A DNA stretch of 54,647 nt, from contig SFOX01000019.1 of the NCBI GenBank assembly GCA_004552305.1, positions 1-54,647 on the forward strand. Reading direction: 5' to 3'. The notes under the pieces were generated by a model that searched no databases, had not been told where the DNA came from, and worked only from the letters and a program-made list of their open reading frames with translations. Below are positions 21,501-29,709 of the stretch, one piece after another. The position numbers and the translations under genes were made by a program. This DNA comes from Subdoligranulum variabile. GTDB taxonomy: Bacteria; Bacillota; Clostridia; Oscillospirales; Ruminococcaceae. Numbering within the stretch: position 1 is the first letter of the stretch; every line of letters starts with the position of its first letter.

Positions 21501-23183
21501 ATGTATAAAGAAATGTTTGACCGCTGGCTGGCTGCTGATCTGTGCGATGCAGATTTAAAGCCCGAGCTGGAAAGCGTCAAAAATGATGATGCCGCCATTC
21601 AGGACCGCTTTGCCGTGGCGCTGAAGTTCGGCACCGCCGGCTTGCGCGGCGTGATCGGCGCAGGCACCAACCGTATGAATGTTTACGTTGTCAGCCAGGC
21701 CACGCAGGGGCTTGCCAACTGGGTCAAGACGCAGGGCGGCAGCCAGACCGTTGCCATCAGCTATGACAGCCGAATCAAGAGCGACCTGTTTGCCCGCACG
21801 GCTGCCGAGGTTTTGGCAGCCAACGGCATTAAGGTGCGCATTTACAGCGCCCTGATGCCCGTACCTGCCCTGAGCTTTGCCACCCGCTACTACCACTGCA
21901 ACGCCGGCATTATGGTCACCGCCAGCCACAACCCCGCCAAGTACAACGGCTACAAGGCTTACGGTCCCGACGGTTGCCAGATGACCGACGAAGCCGCCGA
22001 CATCGTATATGCCGAGATCCAGAAAACCGACATCCTGACCGGTGCCAAGCATATCGCGTTTGAGGAAGGTCTGGCGCAGGGTCTGATCGAGTATGTGGGC
22101 GAGGATTGCATCAACGCCCTGTACAAAGCCATTGAGGCGCGTTCCATCCGCCCGGGCATCTGCAAGACTGCCGGGCTCAAGCTGGTGTACAGCCCGCTGA
22201 ACGGCTCCGGTCTGGTACCCGTGACCCACGTTCTGCACGACATCGGCATTACCGATATCACCATCGTTCCCGAGCAGGAAAAGCCGGACGGCAACTTCCC
22301 CACCTGCCCCTACCCCAACCCCGAAATCTTTGAAGCACTGCGTCTGGGTCTTGAGCTGGCAGAAAAATCCGGCGCCGACCTGATGCTTGCCACCGACCCC
22401 GACGCTGACCGCGTGGGCATTGCCGTCAAGTGCAAGGACGGCAGTTATGAGCTGCTTTCCGGCAACGAAGTCGGCGTTTTGCTGCTGGACTACATCTGCG
22501 CCGGGCGTATCGAGCAGGGTACTATGCCCAAAGCCCCCGTTATGTGCAAGTCCATCGTGTCCACCCCGCTGGCGGACAAGGTTGCCGAGCATTACGGCGT
22601 GGAATGCCGCAACGTGCTGACCGGCTTTAAGTGGATCGGTGACCAGATCGCCAAGCTGGAAGCGGACGGCGAGGTTGACCGCTTTATCTTCGGCTTTGAG
22701 GAAAGCTACGGCTATCTGGCAGGACCCTATGTCCGCGACAAGGACGCTATCATCGGCAGTATGCTGATTTGTGAGATGGCCGCCTACTACCGTGCGCAGG
22801 GCAGCTCCATCAAGGAGGAGCTGGAGCGCATCTATGCCGAGTACGGTCGTTACCTGAACAAGGTGGACAGCTTTGAGTTCCCCGGTCTGTCCGGCATGGA
22901 CAAGATGGCAGACATTATGGCAAACCTGCGCGCCAATCCGCCGAAGGACTTTGGCGGCGATGCCGTTGTCAAGACGGTTGACTACGAAAAGCCTGAGGAA
23001 ACCGGCTTGCCCGCCGCCAATGTGCTGATCTACACGCTGGAAAGCGGTGCCACCGTGGTGGTTCGCCCCTCCGGCACCGAGCCGAAGATCAAGACCTACT
23101 TCACCACCAAGGGCAAGGATTTAGCAGAAGCTGAAGCCCAGAAGGAAAAGCTGGCGGAAGCCGTAAAGCCGCTGCTGGCATAA
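21501..23183 (+). CDS. Phosphoglucomutase/phosphomannomutase (alpha-D-phosphohexomutase)
   Basis: It interconverts hexose 1- and 6-phosphates, feeding glycogen and cell-envelope sugar synthesis. The 560-residue protein matches the long Firmicutes PgcA-type mutases. The phosphoserine loop is TASHNPAKYNGYKAYGPDG (serine near residue 140), the metal loop DPDADRVGIAV near residue 300, the sugar-binding loop GFEESYGYL near residue 395, and the C-terminal phosphate site RPSGTEPKIK. The frame is open far upstream, but MYKEMFDRWLAADLC at 21501 is the family start and follows a proper promoter. It is a single-gene unit ended by a strong terminator. Confidence 0.94.
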   Translation: MYKEMFDRWLAADLCDADLKPELESVKNDDAAIQDRFAVALKFGTAGLRGVIGAGTNRMNVYVVSQATQGLANWVKTQGGSQTVAISYDSRIKSDLFARTAAEVLAANGIKVRIYSALMPVPALSFATRYYHCNAGIMVTASHNPAKYNGYKAYGPDGCQMTDEAADIVYAEIQKTDILTGAKHIAFEEGLAQGLIEYVGEDCINALYKAIEARSIRPGICKTAGLKLVYSPLNGSGLVPVTHVLHDIGITDITIVPEQEKPDGNFPTCPYPNPEIFEALRLGLELAEKSGADLMLATDPDADRVGIAVKCKDGSYELLSGNEVGVLLLDYICAGRIEQGTMPKAPVMCKSIVSTPLADKVAEHYGVECRNVLTGFKWIGDQIAKLEADGEVDRFIFGFEESYGYLAGPYVRDKDAIIGSMLICEMAAYYRAQGSSIKEELERIYAEYGRYLNKVDSFEFPGLSGMDKMADIMANLRANPPKDFGGDAVVKTVDYEKPEETGLPAANVLIYTLESGATVVVRPSGTEPKIKTYFTTKGKDLAEAEAQKEKLAEAVKPLLA

Positions 23184-23198
23184 TTGTATAGGTAAACA

Positions 23199-23245
23199 AC
23201 ACCCCGGCGCTGCCTGTTTTGGGCAGTGCCGGGGTGTTTTTGTTG
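23199..23245 (+). terminator. Phosphohexomutase terminator, target of element 1
   Basis: A 16-bp stem (23199-23214 with 23222-23237, one G-T pair) has arms ACACCCCGGC and GCCGGGGTGT and is followed by TTTTTGTTG. The right arm plus T-tract (23225-23245) is repeated exactly at 23479-23499 on the far side of element 1. Confidence 0.95.
23225..23245 (+). repeat. 21-bp direct repeat, left copy
   Basis: This stretch begins AGTGCCGGGG and ends TTTTTGTTG and is identical to 23479-23499. It flanks element 1 copy A and looks like a long target-site duplication. Confidence 0.9.
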
Positions 23246-23478
23246 ATTGAGGAAGTCCTTTTTAGGGCAGTAAGGCAAAAAAATCATCGCGTGGCAGGGG
23301 CGGGGTATGCCCCGCCCGCGGTCTAATCATAACGCAAAAATCACGGGTTAGTCCGTAGGGGCGGCATAAATGCCGCCCGCCGCAGCCATCCCGACAACGC
23401 AACCTAACGGGTAAACGGCACGGGACGCATATATGCGTCCCCTACAAACCTACCGAAGGTTCGTAATTAACCCATTTG
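23246..23478 (+). mobile_element. Element 1, copy A (233 bp, palindrome-rich)
   Basis: This non-coding block contains three palindromes in order. The first is GGGCGGGG-TATG-CCCCGCCC near 23301. The second is GGGCGGCATAAATGCCGCCC near 23360. The third is GGGACGCATATATGCGTCCC near 23424. The same order, with shared connecting sequence such as AAAAATCATCGCG, CGGGTAAAC and CCCTACAAACCTRCCGAA, occurs in inverted orientation at 31806-32039 and in part at 42648-42785. It carries no gene, lies between direct repeats, and separates the downstream DUF4340 gene from its original shared terminator. Confidence 0.8.
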
Positions 23479-23499
23479 AGTGCCGGGGTGTTTTTGTTG
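23479..23499 (+). repeat. 21-bp direct repeat, right copy
   Basis: This is an exact copy of 23225-23245. It abuts the stop codon of the DUF4340 gene at 23500. Confidence 0.9.
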
Positions 23500-24426
23500 T
23501 TATTCTGCCGCAAGCAGGCTGTCTTTGGTTACCGCAAAGGCTTGCTTGTAGGCGGTGCTGACCTCATACACCACGGTGGAGGTGCAGTCGGCTGCCATAT
23601 AGCAAAGGTTGTCCCCTTCGGTTTCGGGGCAAAGGTCGCCGAATATCACCGTCAGCGAGGAACCGTCGGTAAAGGTCAGGGTGACGCGCACATCCGGCGC
23701 ATCCAGCCCGTAGGCGCTGGCTTCCTCCGGGGTGGTAAGCGTCCATTGGGTCTGCGCCTGCAAAACCGTAGCCGCCATTTTGTTGACAGCGTTCTGGTCG
23801 ATGGCGGCAGCCGCGTCATCCTCCAGTGTCCAGCTTCCATTGGTCTGCACGAAGCCGAGGTCGTTGACCTGCATTTTGGCAATATCGGTCGTCTGATACT
23901 CGGTGAGGGTCTGGGCTTTATAGTATTTGCGCGGCGACTTGCACAGTGTTACCAAGTCATTTTTGGCAACCACATAGACATTGCCGGACGCATCGTAGAC
24001 ATAGTAGCTGTCGGTGACGTTGTTCAGGCTGTCCACCGTATAGGAAAGCTCGGTGTCCCCTGCGGTGAGGGAAAAGGTCATCAGCGGGGCTTCGCTGCGT
24101 GCGGGCAGCTCTGCCAGCTCGTCCCCTGTCAGCTTGCGGCTGGCGTTCAGCACGGCGTAGCTTTCGACGGTGCTTTCCACCATAGCCTGCTGCAGCGGCA
24201 ACGCCGGGTCGGAGCTAAGCCGCCAGACATCATCGCTGCCCTTGGCAAAATCCGCTTCCACACCGTTGCCCGCATAGCTCAGCGCCGTGATTTCCTCCGC
24301 TGCATACGGGCAGAGCGGCAGCAGCGTGTCCTGCGATTTTTCCCGGCTCAAAACGGCAAGCGCTCCCGCCAGCAGGGCAACGGCGGCAGCCAGCCCGATG
24401 AGCCATATTCGTTTTGTGTGTTGCAT
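23500..24426 (-). CDS. DUF4340-type membrane-anchored protein of a Gld-like ABC system
   Basis: The 308 residues start with an N-terminal membrane anchor (KRIWLIGLAAAVALLAGALAVL, residues about 5-27) followed by an extracytoplasmic region with two related halves (VWRLSSDPALP, GSWTLEDDAAAAI), as in DUF4340 proteins. In other genomes DUF4340 genes sit with GldA/GldF/GldG-like ABC export genes, as here: it follows the GldG-like gene by 10 bp. Its role in that complex is unknown. ATG 24426 after AAGGAGG is chosen over 24459. Confidence 0.8.
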   Translation of the reverse strand: MQHTKRIWLIGLAAAVALLAGALAVLSREKSQDTLLPLCPYAAEEITALSYAGNGVEADFAKGSDDVWRLSSDPALPLQQAMVESTVESYAVLNASRKLTGDELAELPARSEAPLMTFSLTAGDTELSYTVDSLNNVTDSYYVYDASGNVYVVAKNDLVTLCKSPRKYYKAQTLTEYQTTDIAKMQVNDLGFVQTNGSWTLEDDAAAAIDQNAVNKMAATVLQAQTQWTLTTPEEASAYGLDAPDVRVTLTFTDGSSLTVIFGDLCPETEGDNLCYMAADCTSTVVYEVSTAYKQAFAVTKDSLLAAE

Positions 24427-24436
24427 AGAAACCTCC

Positions 24437-25855
24437 TTATCTGCGGCGGCGCACCACACACACCACGGCGCCCGCCGCCAGCACGGCGATGGGCAGCCCC
24501 AGCGTGAACAGCAGCCCCAGACCGGCAGCCGCCCCGGCAGACACCTGCAGGCTTTCGGCGCTCAGGCTTTTACCGTCAATAACAGCCGTGTTTTCCTGCC
24601 CGATCAGCCAGTTGACGGCGCTGCCGAACACCTGCGCGTTGCCGCCCGACACACTTTGGTTTGCCGTGGCGGACAAAAAGTTCGGGCAGTTTACCCAAAC
24701 CACGCGGGCATCGGTCACGCTGCTTTGGGCTGCCATGGCCACAGCAAAGCAGCCCTCGGGGTCGTTTTCGCCCTTTTGCAGCTCATCCGATGTCAGATAG
24801 TCGCGCATCGCATAGGCGGTCTGCCCGGTGGTCAGCACGTCGGTGTAGGTCCAGTTTGCATCGTCCCCCGCCAGGATGCCCTGCGCGAAGGGCGTGTACG
24901 CCATAATGCTGCCAGACACCCCCGCCGTCACCTCGCCGGAGGCGATCACGGGCAGCAAATAGGTCTGCGGATAGCCGTAGGGGTAGTGGTTGGCATCGGT
25001 TTCGACCAGCAGCCCCGGCTGGGCGCTCAGCCCGGCAAGCGCCAGAACGGCAGACACCCTCGGCGTATCAGCGGTAAAATCCGTTGCCGCAAACAGTTTG
25101 CCGCCCTTTTGGATATAGTCGGTCAGCAGGGTTGCCTCAGCATCGGTCAAATCATTGAGAGGCGTATTTAAAATCAGCGCCTCGGCATCCTCCGGCACGC
25201 TGCCGGCGGTGGTCAGGTTGAGTGTCTGCACCGTGATGCCGCCGTTTTTCAGGGTATCGGTAAAATCCTGCGCCAGCGCGTTTTCGCCGTGACCGGTCAG
25301 CTCGTACACGGTGTGGCTGACCCCCTGCACCACCCGGGAAATACCGCCGGTCAGCGCGTTTTCAGCGGTAAAGGTGTAGACCTGACTGCCGCTGGCATAG
25401 TAGGTATCAAGGTCCAGTTCATACAAATCGCCGGAGTAGTTCAGCACCTCGTAGTTGTCGCCGCAGACCAGCACCACGGCATCCGCCGAAGCCCCCGGAT
25501 ACTGCGCCGCAAAGGTGGGATACAGCACGGGGTCGCGCTGCTGCCATGTAAAGTGCGTGCTTTCGCCCGCATAACGGTTCAGCAGGCGGGTAAGGTTGCC
25601 ATCCTCCTGCCCGGATTCGCCCAAGTAGTAGGCGGTGACATCGGTATCCAGCTCATGCAGCAGCGTTTTGGTAGTCGCCGTCAGGGTGGACAGCGCACTG
25701 GTGGAGATATCAAACTCGGTGTATTTGGTGGGCAGCGCCCGCAGCACAAGGTTTGCCAGCACCACCACTGCCAGCACCAGCACCGAAAGCAGCGCCGATG
25801 TCAGCCCGCAGCGCAGGGTTCTTGTGCTGCCGTATTGGAATTTGTGTTTTTGCAT
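24437..25855 (-). CDS. GldG-like ABC transporter auxiliary protein
   Basis: The 472 residues begin with a membrane segment (residues about 15-40), continue with a large outside domain and end with a second membrane helix (AAAGLGLLFTLGLPIAVLAAGAVVCVV) and a RRRR tail. The motif EFDISTSALSTLTATTKTLL (a form of the DLTxxxxYSLSxxT start of GldG proteins) and YELTGHGENAL identify the ABC-type auxiliary family. It is encoded between the permease and the DUF4340 gene. The substrate is unknown; in Bacteroidota the homologues serve gliding, which is not expected here. Confidence 0.85.
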   Translation of the reverse strand: MQKHKFQYGSTRTLRCGLTSALLSVLVLAVVVLANLVLRALPTKYTEFDISTSALSTLTATTKTLLHELDTDVTAYYLGESGQEDGNLTRLLNRYAGESTHFTWQQRDPVLYPTFAAQYPGASADAVVLVCGDNYEVLNYSGDLYELDLDTYYASGSQVYTFTAENALTGGISRVVQGVSHTVYELTGHGENALAQDFTDTLKNGGITVQTLNLTTAGSVPEDAEALILNTPLNDLTDAEATLLTDYIQKGGKLFAATDFTADTPRVSAVLALAGLSAQPGLLVETDANHYPYGYPQTYLLPVIASGEVTAGVSGSIMAYTPFAQGILAGDDANWTYTDVLTTGQTAYAMRDYLTSDELQKGENDPEGCFAVAMAAQSSVTDARVVWVNCPNFLSATANQSVSGGNAQVFGSAVNWLIGQENTAVIDGKSLSAESLQVSAGAAAGLGLLFTLGLPIAVLAAGAVVCVVRRRR

Positions 25856-25873
25856 AGTACAGCACCCCCTGTG

Positions 25874-26737
25874 TCAGTTCCAGCGGCGGCGTTCCAGCGT
25901 TTGTCCGGTAAAGAACAAAAACACGCCGATGACCGAAAGATAATACAAAATCACCGGCAAACTGAACGACCCACCGATGATTTCGGCATACGGGGCAAAC
26001 AGCGCCAGCGCCGTAAGCACCGCATCAAAGGCAGAAAGCAGCCACGCCGGGCGCAGGATAAACAGCGCAAACAGCGCCGCCGCGCCCACGACCAGCACGG
26101 CACCGCCCGCCAGAATATTTTTGCAGACCACGCCCACCGCAGCGCTGGCGGCAAGCAGCACCAAGGCAAACACCACAAACGCCAGAATATTGCCCGATGT
26201 AAACATCGTCTTGATGCCGTTCATTAAGTAGGCGATCAGCAGCACCACAAAGCTTGCCAGATACGCAACGATCTGGTTTTCGGTTAGGCAGGAAATAAAC
26301 GTTCCCACCGCAAGGCAGGCGCCGCCCAGCAAAATGTAGCCCAGCAGCGCGGCGTAGGCGGAAATCAGCGACACCTTGCCGAACGCCGTTAAAATCAGCG
26401 GCATAACGGCGGCAGCCGTCAGCGGCACGCAGAACACCGCCAGCTGTGCCAAAAACTTGCCCGCCACGATGGCGGGTATGCTGACAGGGCTTGTCAGCAG
26501 CAGCTGGTCGGTGCGGGCGCGGCGTTCCTCTGCAAAAGAGCGCATACTGACCGCCGGCAAAAGAAACAGCAAAATCAACGTAGTTGTGTACAAAACACCC
26601 GCAAAATCCGAGGATTGGTACAGCAGGTTCCGGTTGGTGAAGTACAGCCCCAAAAAGAACAGGCTGACCGCCGCCACGGCGTAGCCGACCATACCGGTAA
26701 AATAACTGCGGAATTCCCGCTTAAAAATCGCTGTCAT
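25874..26737 (-). CDS. ABC-2 type permease (GldF-like)
   Basis: The 287-residue protein has about six membrane helices and starts MTAIFKREFRSYFTGMVGYA, the usual opening of ABC-2 permeases of the GldF/NosY group. RRARTDQLLLTSPVS fits the coupling region. Its start codon overlaps the ATPase stop (26734-26737), showing translational coupling. Confidence 0.88.
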   Translation of the reverse strand: MTAIFKREFRSYFTGMVGYAVAAVSLFFLGLYFTNRNLLYQSSDFAGVLYTTTLILLFLLPAVSMRSFAEERRARTDQLLLTSPVSIPAIVAGKFLAQLAVFCVPLTAAAVMPLILTAFGKVSLISAYAALLGYILLGGACLAVGTFISCLTENQIVAYLASFVVLLIAYLMNGIKTMFTSGNILAFVVFALVLLAASAAVGVVCKNILAGGAVLVVGAAALFALFILRPAWLLSAFDAVLTALALFAPYAEIIGGSFSLPVILYYLSVIGVFLFFTGQTLERRRWN

Positions 26738-27690
26738 AGCTGTTCCTCCTTGGCGGGTGCGGCGTCGGTCAACTGCAAGAATACGTCCTCCAGGCTGGCG
26801 GTCTGGGCGCTCAGGCGCAGCACCGGGCAGCCTGCCGCCGCCAACGCCTGCGAGAGTGCGCCGCGCAAATCCGCCCCGGCAGCGCTTTCGGCGGTAAAGC
26901 TGATCTCGCCGTTTTCCTGCCCCGTAACGGTGATGTTTTGCAGCCCTGCTACACCGGCAGCCGCCCGCAAAACGTCCTCACGGCTGCCCTGCGCCGTGGC
27001 GGAAATACTGCCCTTGGCAGTCAGGCGCTGCGCCAGCTCGTGCGGCGTGCCGCGGGCAATCAGCCTGCCGTGCGCGAGAATCAGCACATCATCGCAAATC
27101 GACTGCACCTCGCTTAAAATATGGCTGGACAAGATGACCGTGTGGTTCTTGCCCAGTTCGCGGATCAAGCTGCGCACCTCCAGAACCTGCGCGGGGTCCA
27201 GCCCGACGGTAGGCTCGTCCAGTATAATGATTTTCGGTTCCCCCAGCAGCGCGGCGGCAATGCCCACCCGCTGGCGGTAGCCCTTGGACAAATTGCCGAT
27301 CAGCCGCCGCCCGGTGCCTTGCAGCCCCACGCGGTCGCAGACGGTCTGCACGGCTTCGCAGCGCGCAGTTTTGGGGCGAACGCCCTTTAATTCCGCGGCA
27401 AAGCGCAGATATTCCTCCACCGTCATATCCGGGTACAGCGGCGGCTGCTCGGGCAGGTAGCCGATGCAGCGCTTGGCGGCTGCCGCCTGTGCAACAATAT
27501 CCTGCCCCTGCACCAGAACGGTGCCGCTTGTGGCGGAAATATAGCCCGTGACAATGTTCATCGTGGTGGATTTTCCCGCGCCGTTGGGTCCCAAAAGACC
27601 GTAGACGCCGGTGTCCTGTATGGTAAATGTCAAATCCTCGACGGCAGTTTTGCTGCCGTATCGCTTGACCAGATGCTGAACCTCCAGCAA
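26734..27690 (-). CDS. ABC transporter ATPase (GldA-like)
   Basis: The 318 residues carry Walker A GPNGAGKSTTMNI near residue 36, Q-loop GYLPEQPPLYPDMTV, signature LSKGYRQRVGIA, Walker B KIIILDEPTVGLDP and the switch histidine in ILSSHILSE. A C-terminal extension of about 100 residues is typical of GldA/CcmA-like exporters. The start is TTG at 27690 after AGAGGGGG. It is the first gene of a four-gene operon with a -10 element TATAAT (27729-27724) just upstream. Confidence 0.92.
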   Translation of the reverse strand: MLEVQHLVKRYGSKTAVEDLTFTIQDTGVYGLLGPNGAGKSTTMNIVTGYISATSGTVLVQGQDIVAQAAAAKRCIGYLPEQPPLYPDMTVEEYLRFAAELKGVRPKTARCEAVQTVCDRVGLQGTGRRLIGNLSKGYRQRVGIAAALLGEPKIIILDEPTVGLDPAQVLEVRSLIRELGKNHTVILSSHILSEVQSICDDVLILAHGRLIARGTPHELAQRLTAKGSISATAQGSREDVLRAAAGVAGLQNITVTGQENGEISFTAESAAGADLRGALSQALAAAGCPVLRLSAQTASLEDVFLQLTDAAPAKEEQL

Positions 27691-27723
27691 ATCGGATTCC
27701 CCCTCTGCAACAATTCATTTTTT

Positions 27724-27729
27724 ATTATA
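27724..27729 (-). promoter_or_regulatory. Candidate -10 element of the Gld-like ABC operon
   Basis: TATAAT on the minus strand lies about 34 bp before the ATPase start. No convincing -35 hexamer is seen at 17 bases. Confidence 0.4.
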
Positions 27730-27771
27730 AAAAGTAAATGTGAAAATTGTGCGTAAAAAAGTTGAACAAAA

Positions 27772-27800
27772 AAACAAAGGGCAGACCGATGGGTCTGCCC
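27772..27800 (-). terminator. asnB terminator
   Basis: GGGCAGACC (27779-27787) pairs with GGTCTGCCC (27792-27800), followed on the minus strand by TTTG and a long T run. It separates asnB from the ABC operon. Confidence 0.9.
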
Positions 27801-27806
27801 GCCGGG

Positions 27807-29654
27807 TCATACCAGCTCCACGCGGTAGGTTTTCAGCCAATAGTTCAGCTGCAGGAACCACGCAATGGTCTGCGGCGTTGTCATAAGCTGCCCGTACCAC
27901 GGCACGGGGTTGTCAGCACCAGCCGCTATCAGGCGCTGCAAAGCGTCCCGCTGCACGATCTGCAAAATGGGTGCGGCAGGGTCTGCGATGACCCGCTGCA
28001 GTTCCCCGGCAACCGCCTGCAAATAGGCGGGGTTCCACGTTTTGGGGTAGGGGCTTTTGCGCCGCGTGCGCACAGGCTCCGGCAAAATGTCGCGCACCGC
28101 CTCGCGCAGAAGCCCTTTTTCCTGCCCGTTATAGTCCTTAAACTGCCACGGCACGGCGTACATATATTCGGCAATGCGGTAATCGCAAAAAGGCACGCGC
28201 ACCTCCAGCCCGCTGTACATGCTCATACGGTCCTTGCGCTCCAGCAGCGTCTGCATAAACCAGTAAAAATTCAGATTGGTCATCTGGCGCATACGGCGCT
28301 CCAAGGGCGAAAGCCCCGCCCGCGCCGAGGTTTCTGCCAAGGCGCGCTGATAGTGTGCATCCACAAAGGCGGCGGGGTCTATGCCGCCCAGCACGCCGGG
28401 GCGCAGAAAGGACGCACGGTACGCCGTGGATTGCGCCCACGGAAAGCCGTATTTTTCCCGCACGGCGGGGTCGCGGTACCACGGGTAGCCGCCAAAAATT
28501 TCGTCCGCGCACTCGCCCGAAAGTGCCACCGTGGCGTGCGGCTTGATGCAGCGGCAAAACTCCAGCAAGGAAGCATCGACATCCGCCATACCGGGCAAAT
28601 CGCGCGCATCCACCGCCCGGTACAGTGCCTGCACCAGCTGCGGCGTGTCCAAGGTGACCCAGTGATGGGTCGCCTGCAGGCTTTCGTTCATCAGGCGGAT
28701 GAACGGCGCGTCCGCCCCCGGCTGAAATTTGGTAGCGTGGAAATAGCGCTTGTTGTCCTTGTACCCTACCGAGAAGGTGTGCAGCGTCTTGCCGGCCTTG
28801 ACAAAGGCGGCATCCGCCACCGACGCCAGTATGCTGGAATCCAGCCCGCCCGAAAGCAGCGATGCCACCGGCACATCCGCCACCAGCTGGCGGTGGATCG
28901 CATCCAGCAGCAGCTCGCGCAGGCGGCGCACCGTGGCGGCAAAATCATCGGGATGCTCGTGGTCGGTCAGATACCAGTAGCGGCGCAGGCTCAGATGCCC
29001 GGTGTTTGCGTCAAATTCGGCGCACTGCCCGGGCAAAAGCTCCCGCACGCCGCAAAATACGCCGCTGCCGGGTACACGCCCGGGTCCCAGCAGCATAATC
29101 TGCGCCAGCCCGTTGGCGTCGATTTTCGGCTCCACCGCCGGGTGCGCCAGCAGGGTTTTCAGCTCGCTGGCAAACAGCAGCCCGCCCTGCCGCTGGGCGT
29201 AAAACAGCGGCTTGACACCGCAGCGGTCACGCGCCAAAAACAGAACGCCCTGCTGCACCGCCCACACCGCAAAGGCAAAAATGCCGTTGCAGCGCTCCAC
29301 ACAAGCACCGCCCCACTGTGCATAGGCGTGCAGCAGTACCTCGGTGTCGGAATGCCCGGCAAACTCGTGTCCGTAGCTTTGCAGGGCGGCGCGCAGCTCC
29401 GGCGTGTTGTACAGCTCGCCGTTATATACCATCACATAGGTTTCGCCCTGCCAGTGCAGCTGCATGGGCTGGGTACCGTTTTCGGGGTCAATGACGCAAA
29501 GCCTTGTGTGCAGCAGCGCCGCCCGCCCGCTGCAATAGATGCCCCGCTGGTCGGGTCCGCGCCGCGCCAGCGTTTTTTGCATGGCGCCAAACGCCTGATA
29601 ATTCTCCTGCACGGTGCGGGCGCTGCGCCCCACCTGCCCCGCTATGCCACACAT
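27807..29654 (-). CDS. asnB: Asparagine synthase, glutamine-hydrolysing
   Basis: It makes asparagine from aspartate, ATP and glutamine. The 615-residue protein begins MCGIAGQVG with the catalytic Cys2, and the glutaminase domain motifs ARRGPDQRGIY and VYNGELYN are present. The synthetase domain follows with the PP-loop SLLSGGLDSS near residue 260 and SGECADEIFGGYPWY near residue 380. The frame is open upstream to 29834, but the mature Cys must follow the initiator methionine, which fixes the start at 29654 (ribosome binding site AAAGGGGG). It lies 55 bp after coaBC. Confidence 0.95.
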   Translation of the reverse strand: MCGIAGQVGRSARTVQENYQAFGAMQKTLARRGPDQRGIYCSGRAALLHTRLCVIDPENGTQPMQLHWQGETYVMVYNGELYNTPELRAALQSYGHEFAGHSDTEVLLHAYAQWGGACVERCNGIFAFAVWAVQQGVLFLARDRCGVKPLFYAQRQGGLLFASELKTLLAHPAVEPKIDANGLAQIMLLGPGRVPGSGVFCGVRELLPGQCAEFDANTGHLSLRRYWYLTDHEHPDDFAATVRRLRELLLDAIHRQLVADVPVASLLSGGLDSSILASVADAAFVKAGKTLHTFSVGYKDNKRYFHATKFQPGADAPFIRLMNESLQATHHWVTLDTPQLVQALYRAVDARDLPGMADVDASLLEFCRCIKPHATVALSGECADEIFGGYPWYRDPAVREKYGFPWAQSTAYRASFLRPGVLGGIDPAAFVDAHYQRALAETSARAGLSPLERRMRQMTNLNFYWFMQTLLERKDRMSMYSGLEVRVPFCDYRIAEYMYAVPWQFKDYNGQEKGLLREAVRDILPEPVRTRRKSPYPKTWNPAYLQAVAGELQRVIADPAAPILQIVQRDALQRLIAAGADNPVPWYGQLMTTPQTIAWFLQLNYWLKTYRVELV

Positions 29655-29709
29655 AAAAAGCCCCCTTTGCAGATTCATCTGGTACGATGGTATGCAAAAG
29701 GGGTTGTTT

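Noticed and set aside
23246..23478. Element 1 as a CRISPR array
   Set aside because: The palindromes differ from one another in sequence and are not regularly spaced repeats with unique spacers; no cas genes are nearby.
23246..23478. Element 1 as a riboswitch or 5' leader
   Set aside because: Copies A and B lie at the 3' side of genes between terminators and are in opposite orientations relative to the window, not upstream of related genes.
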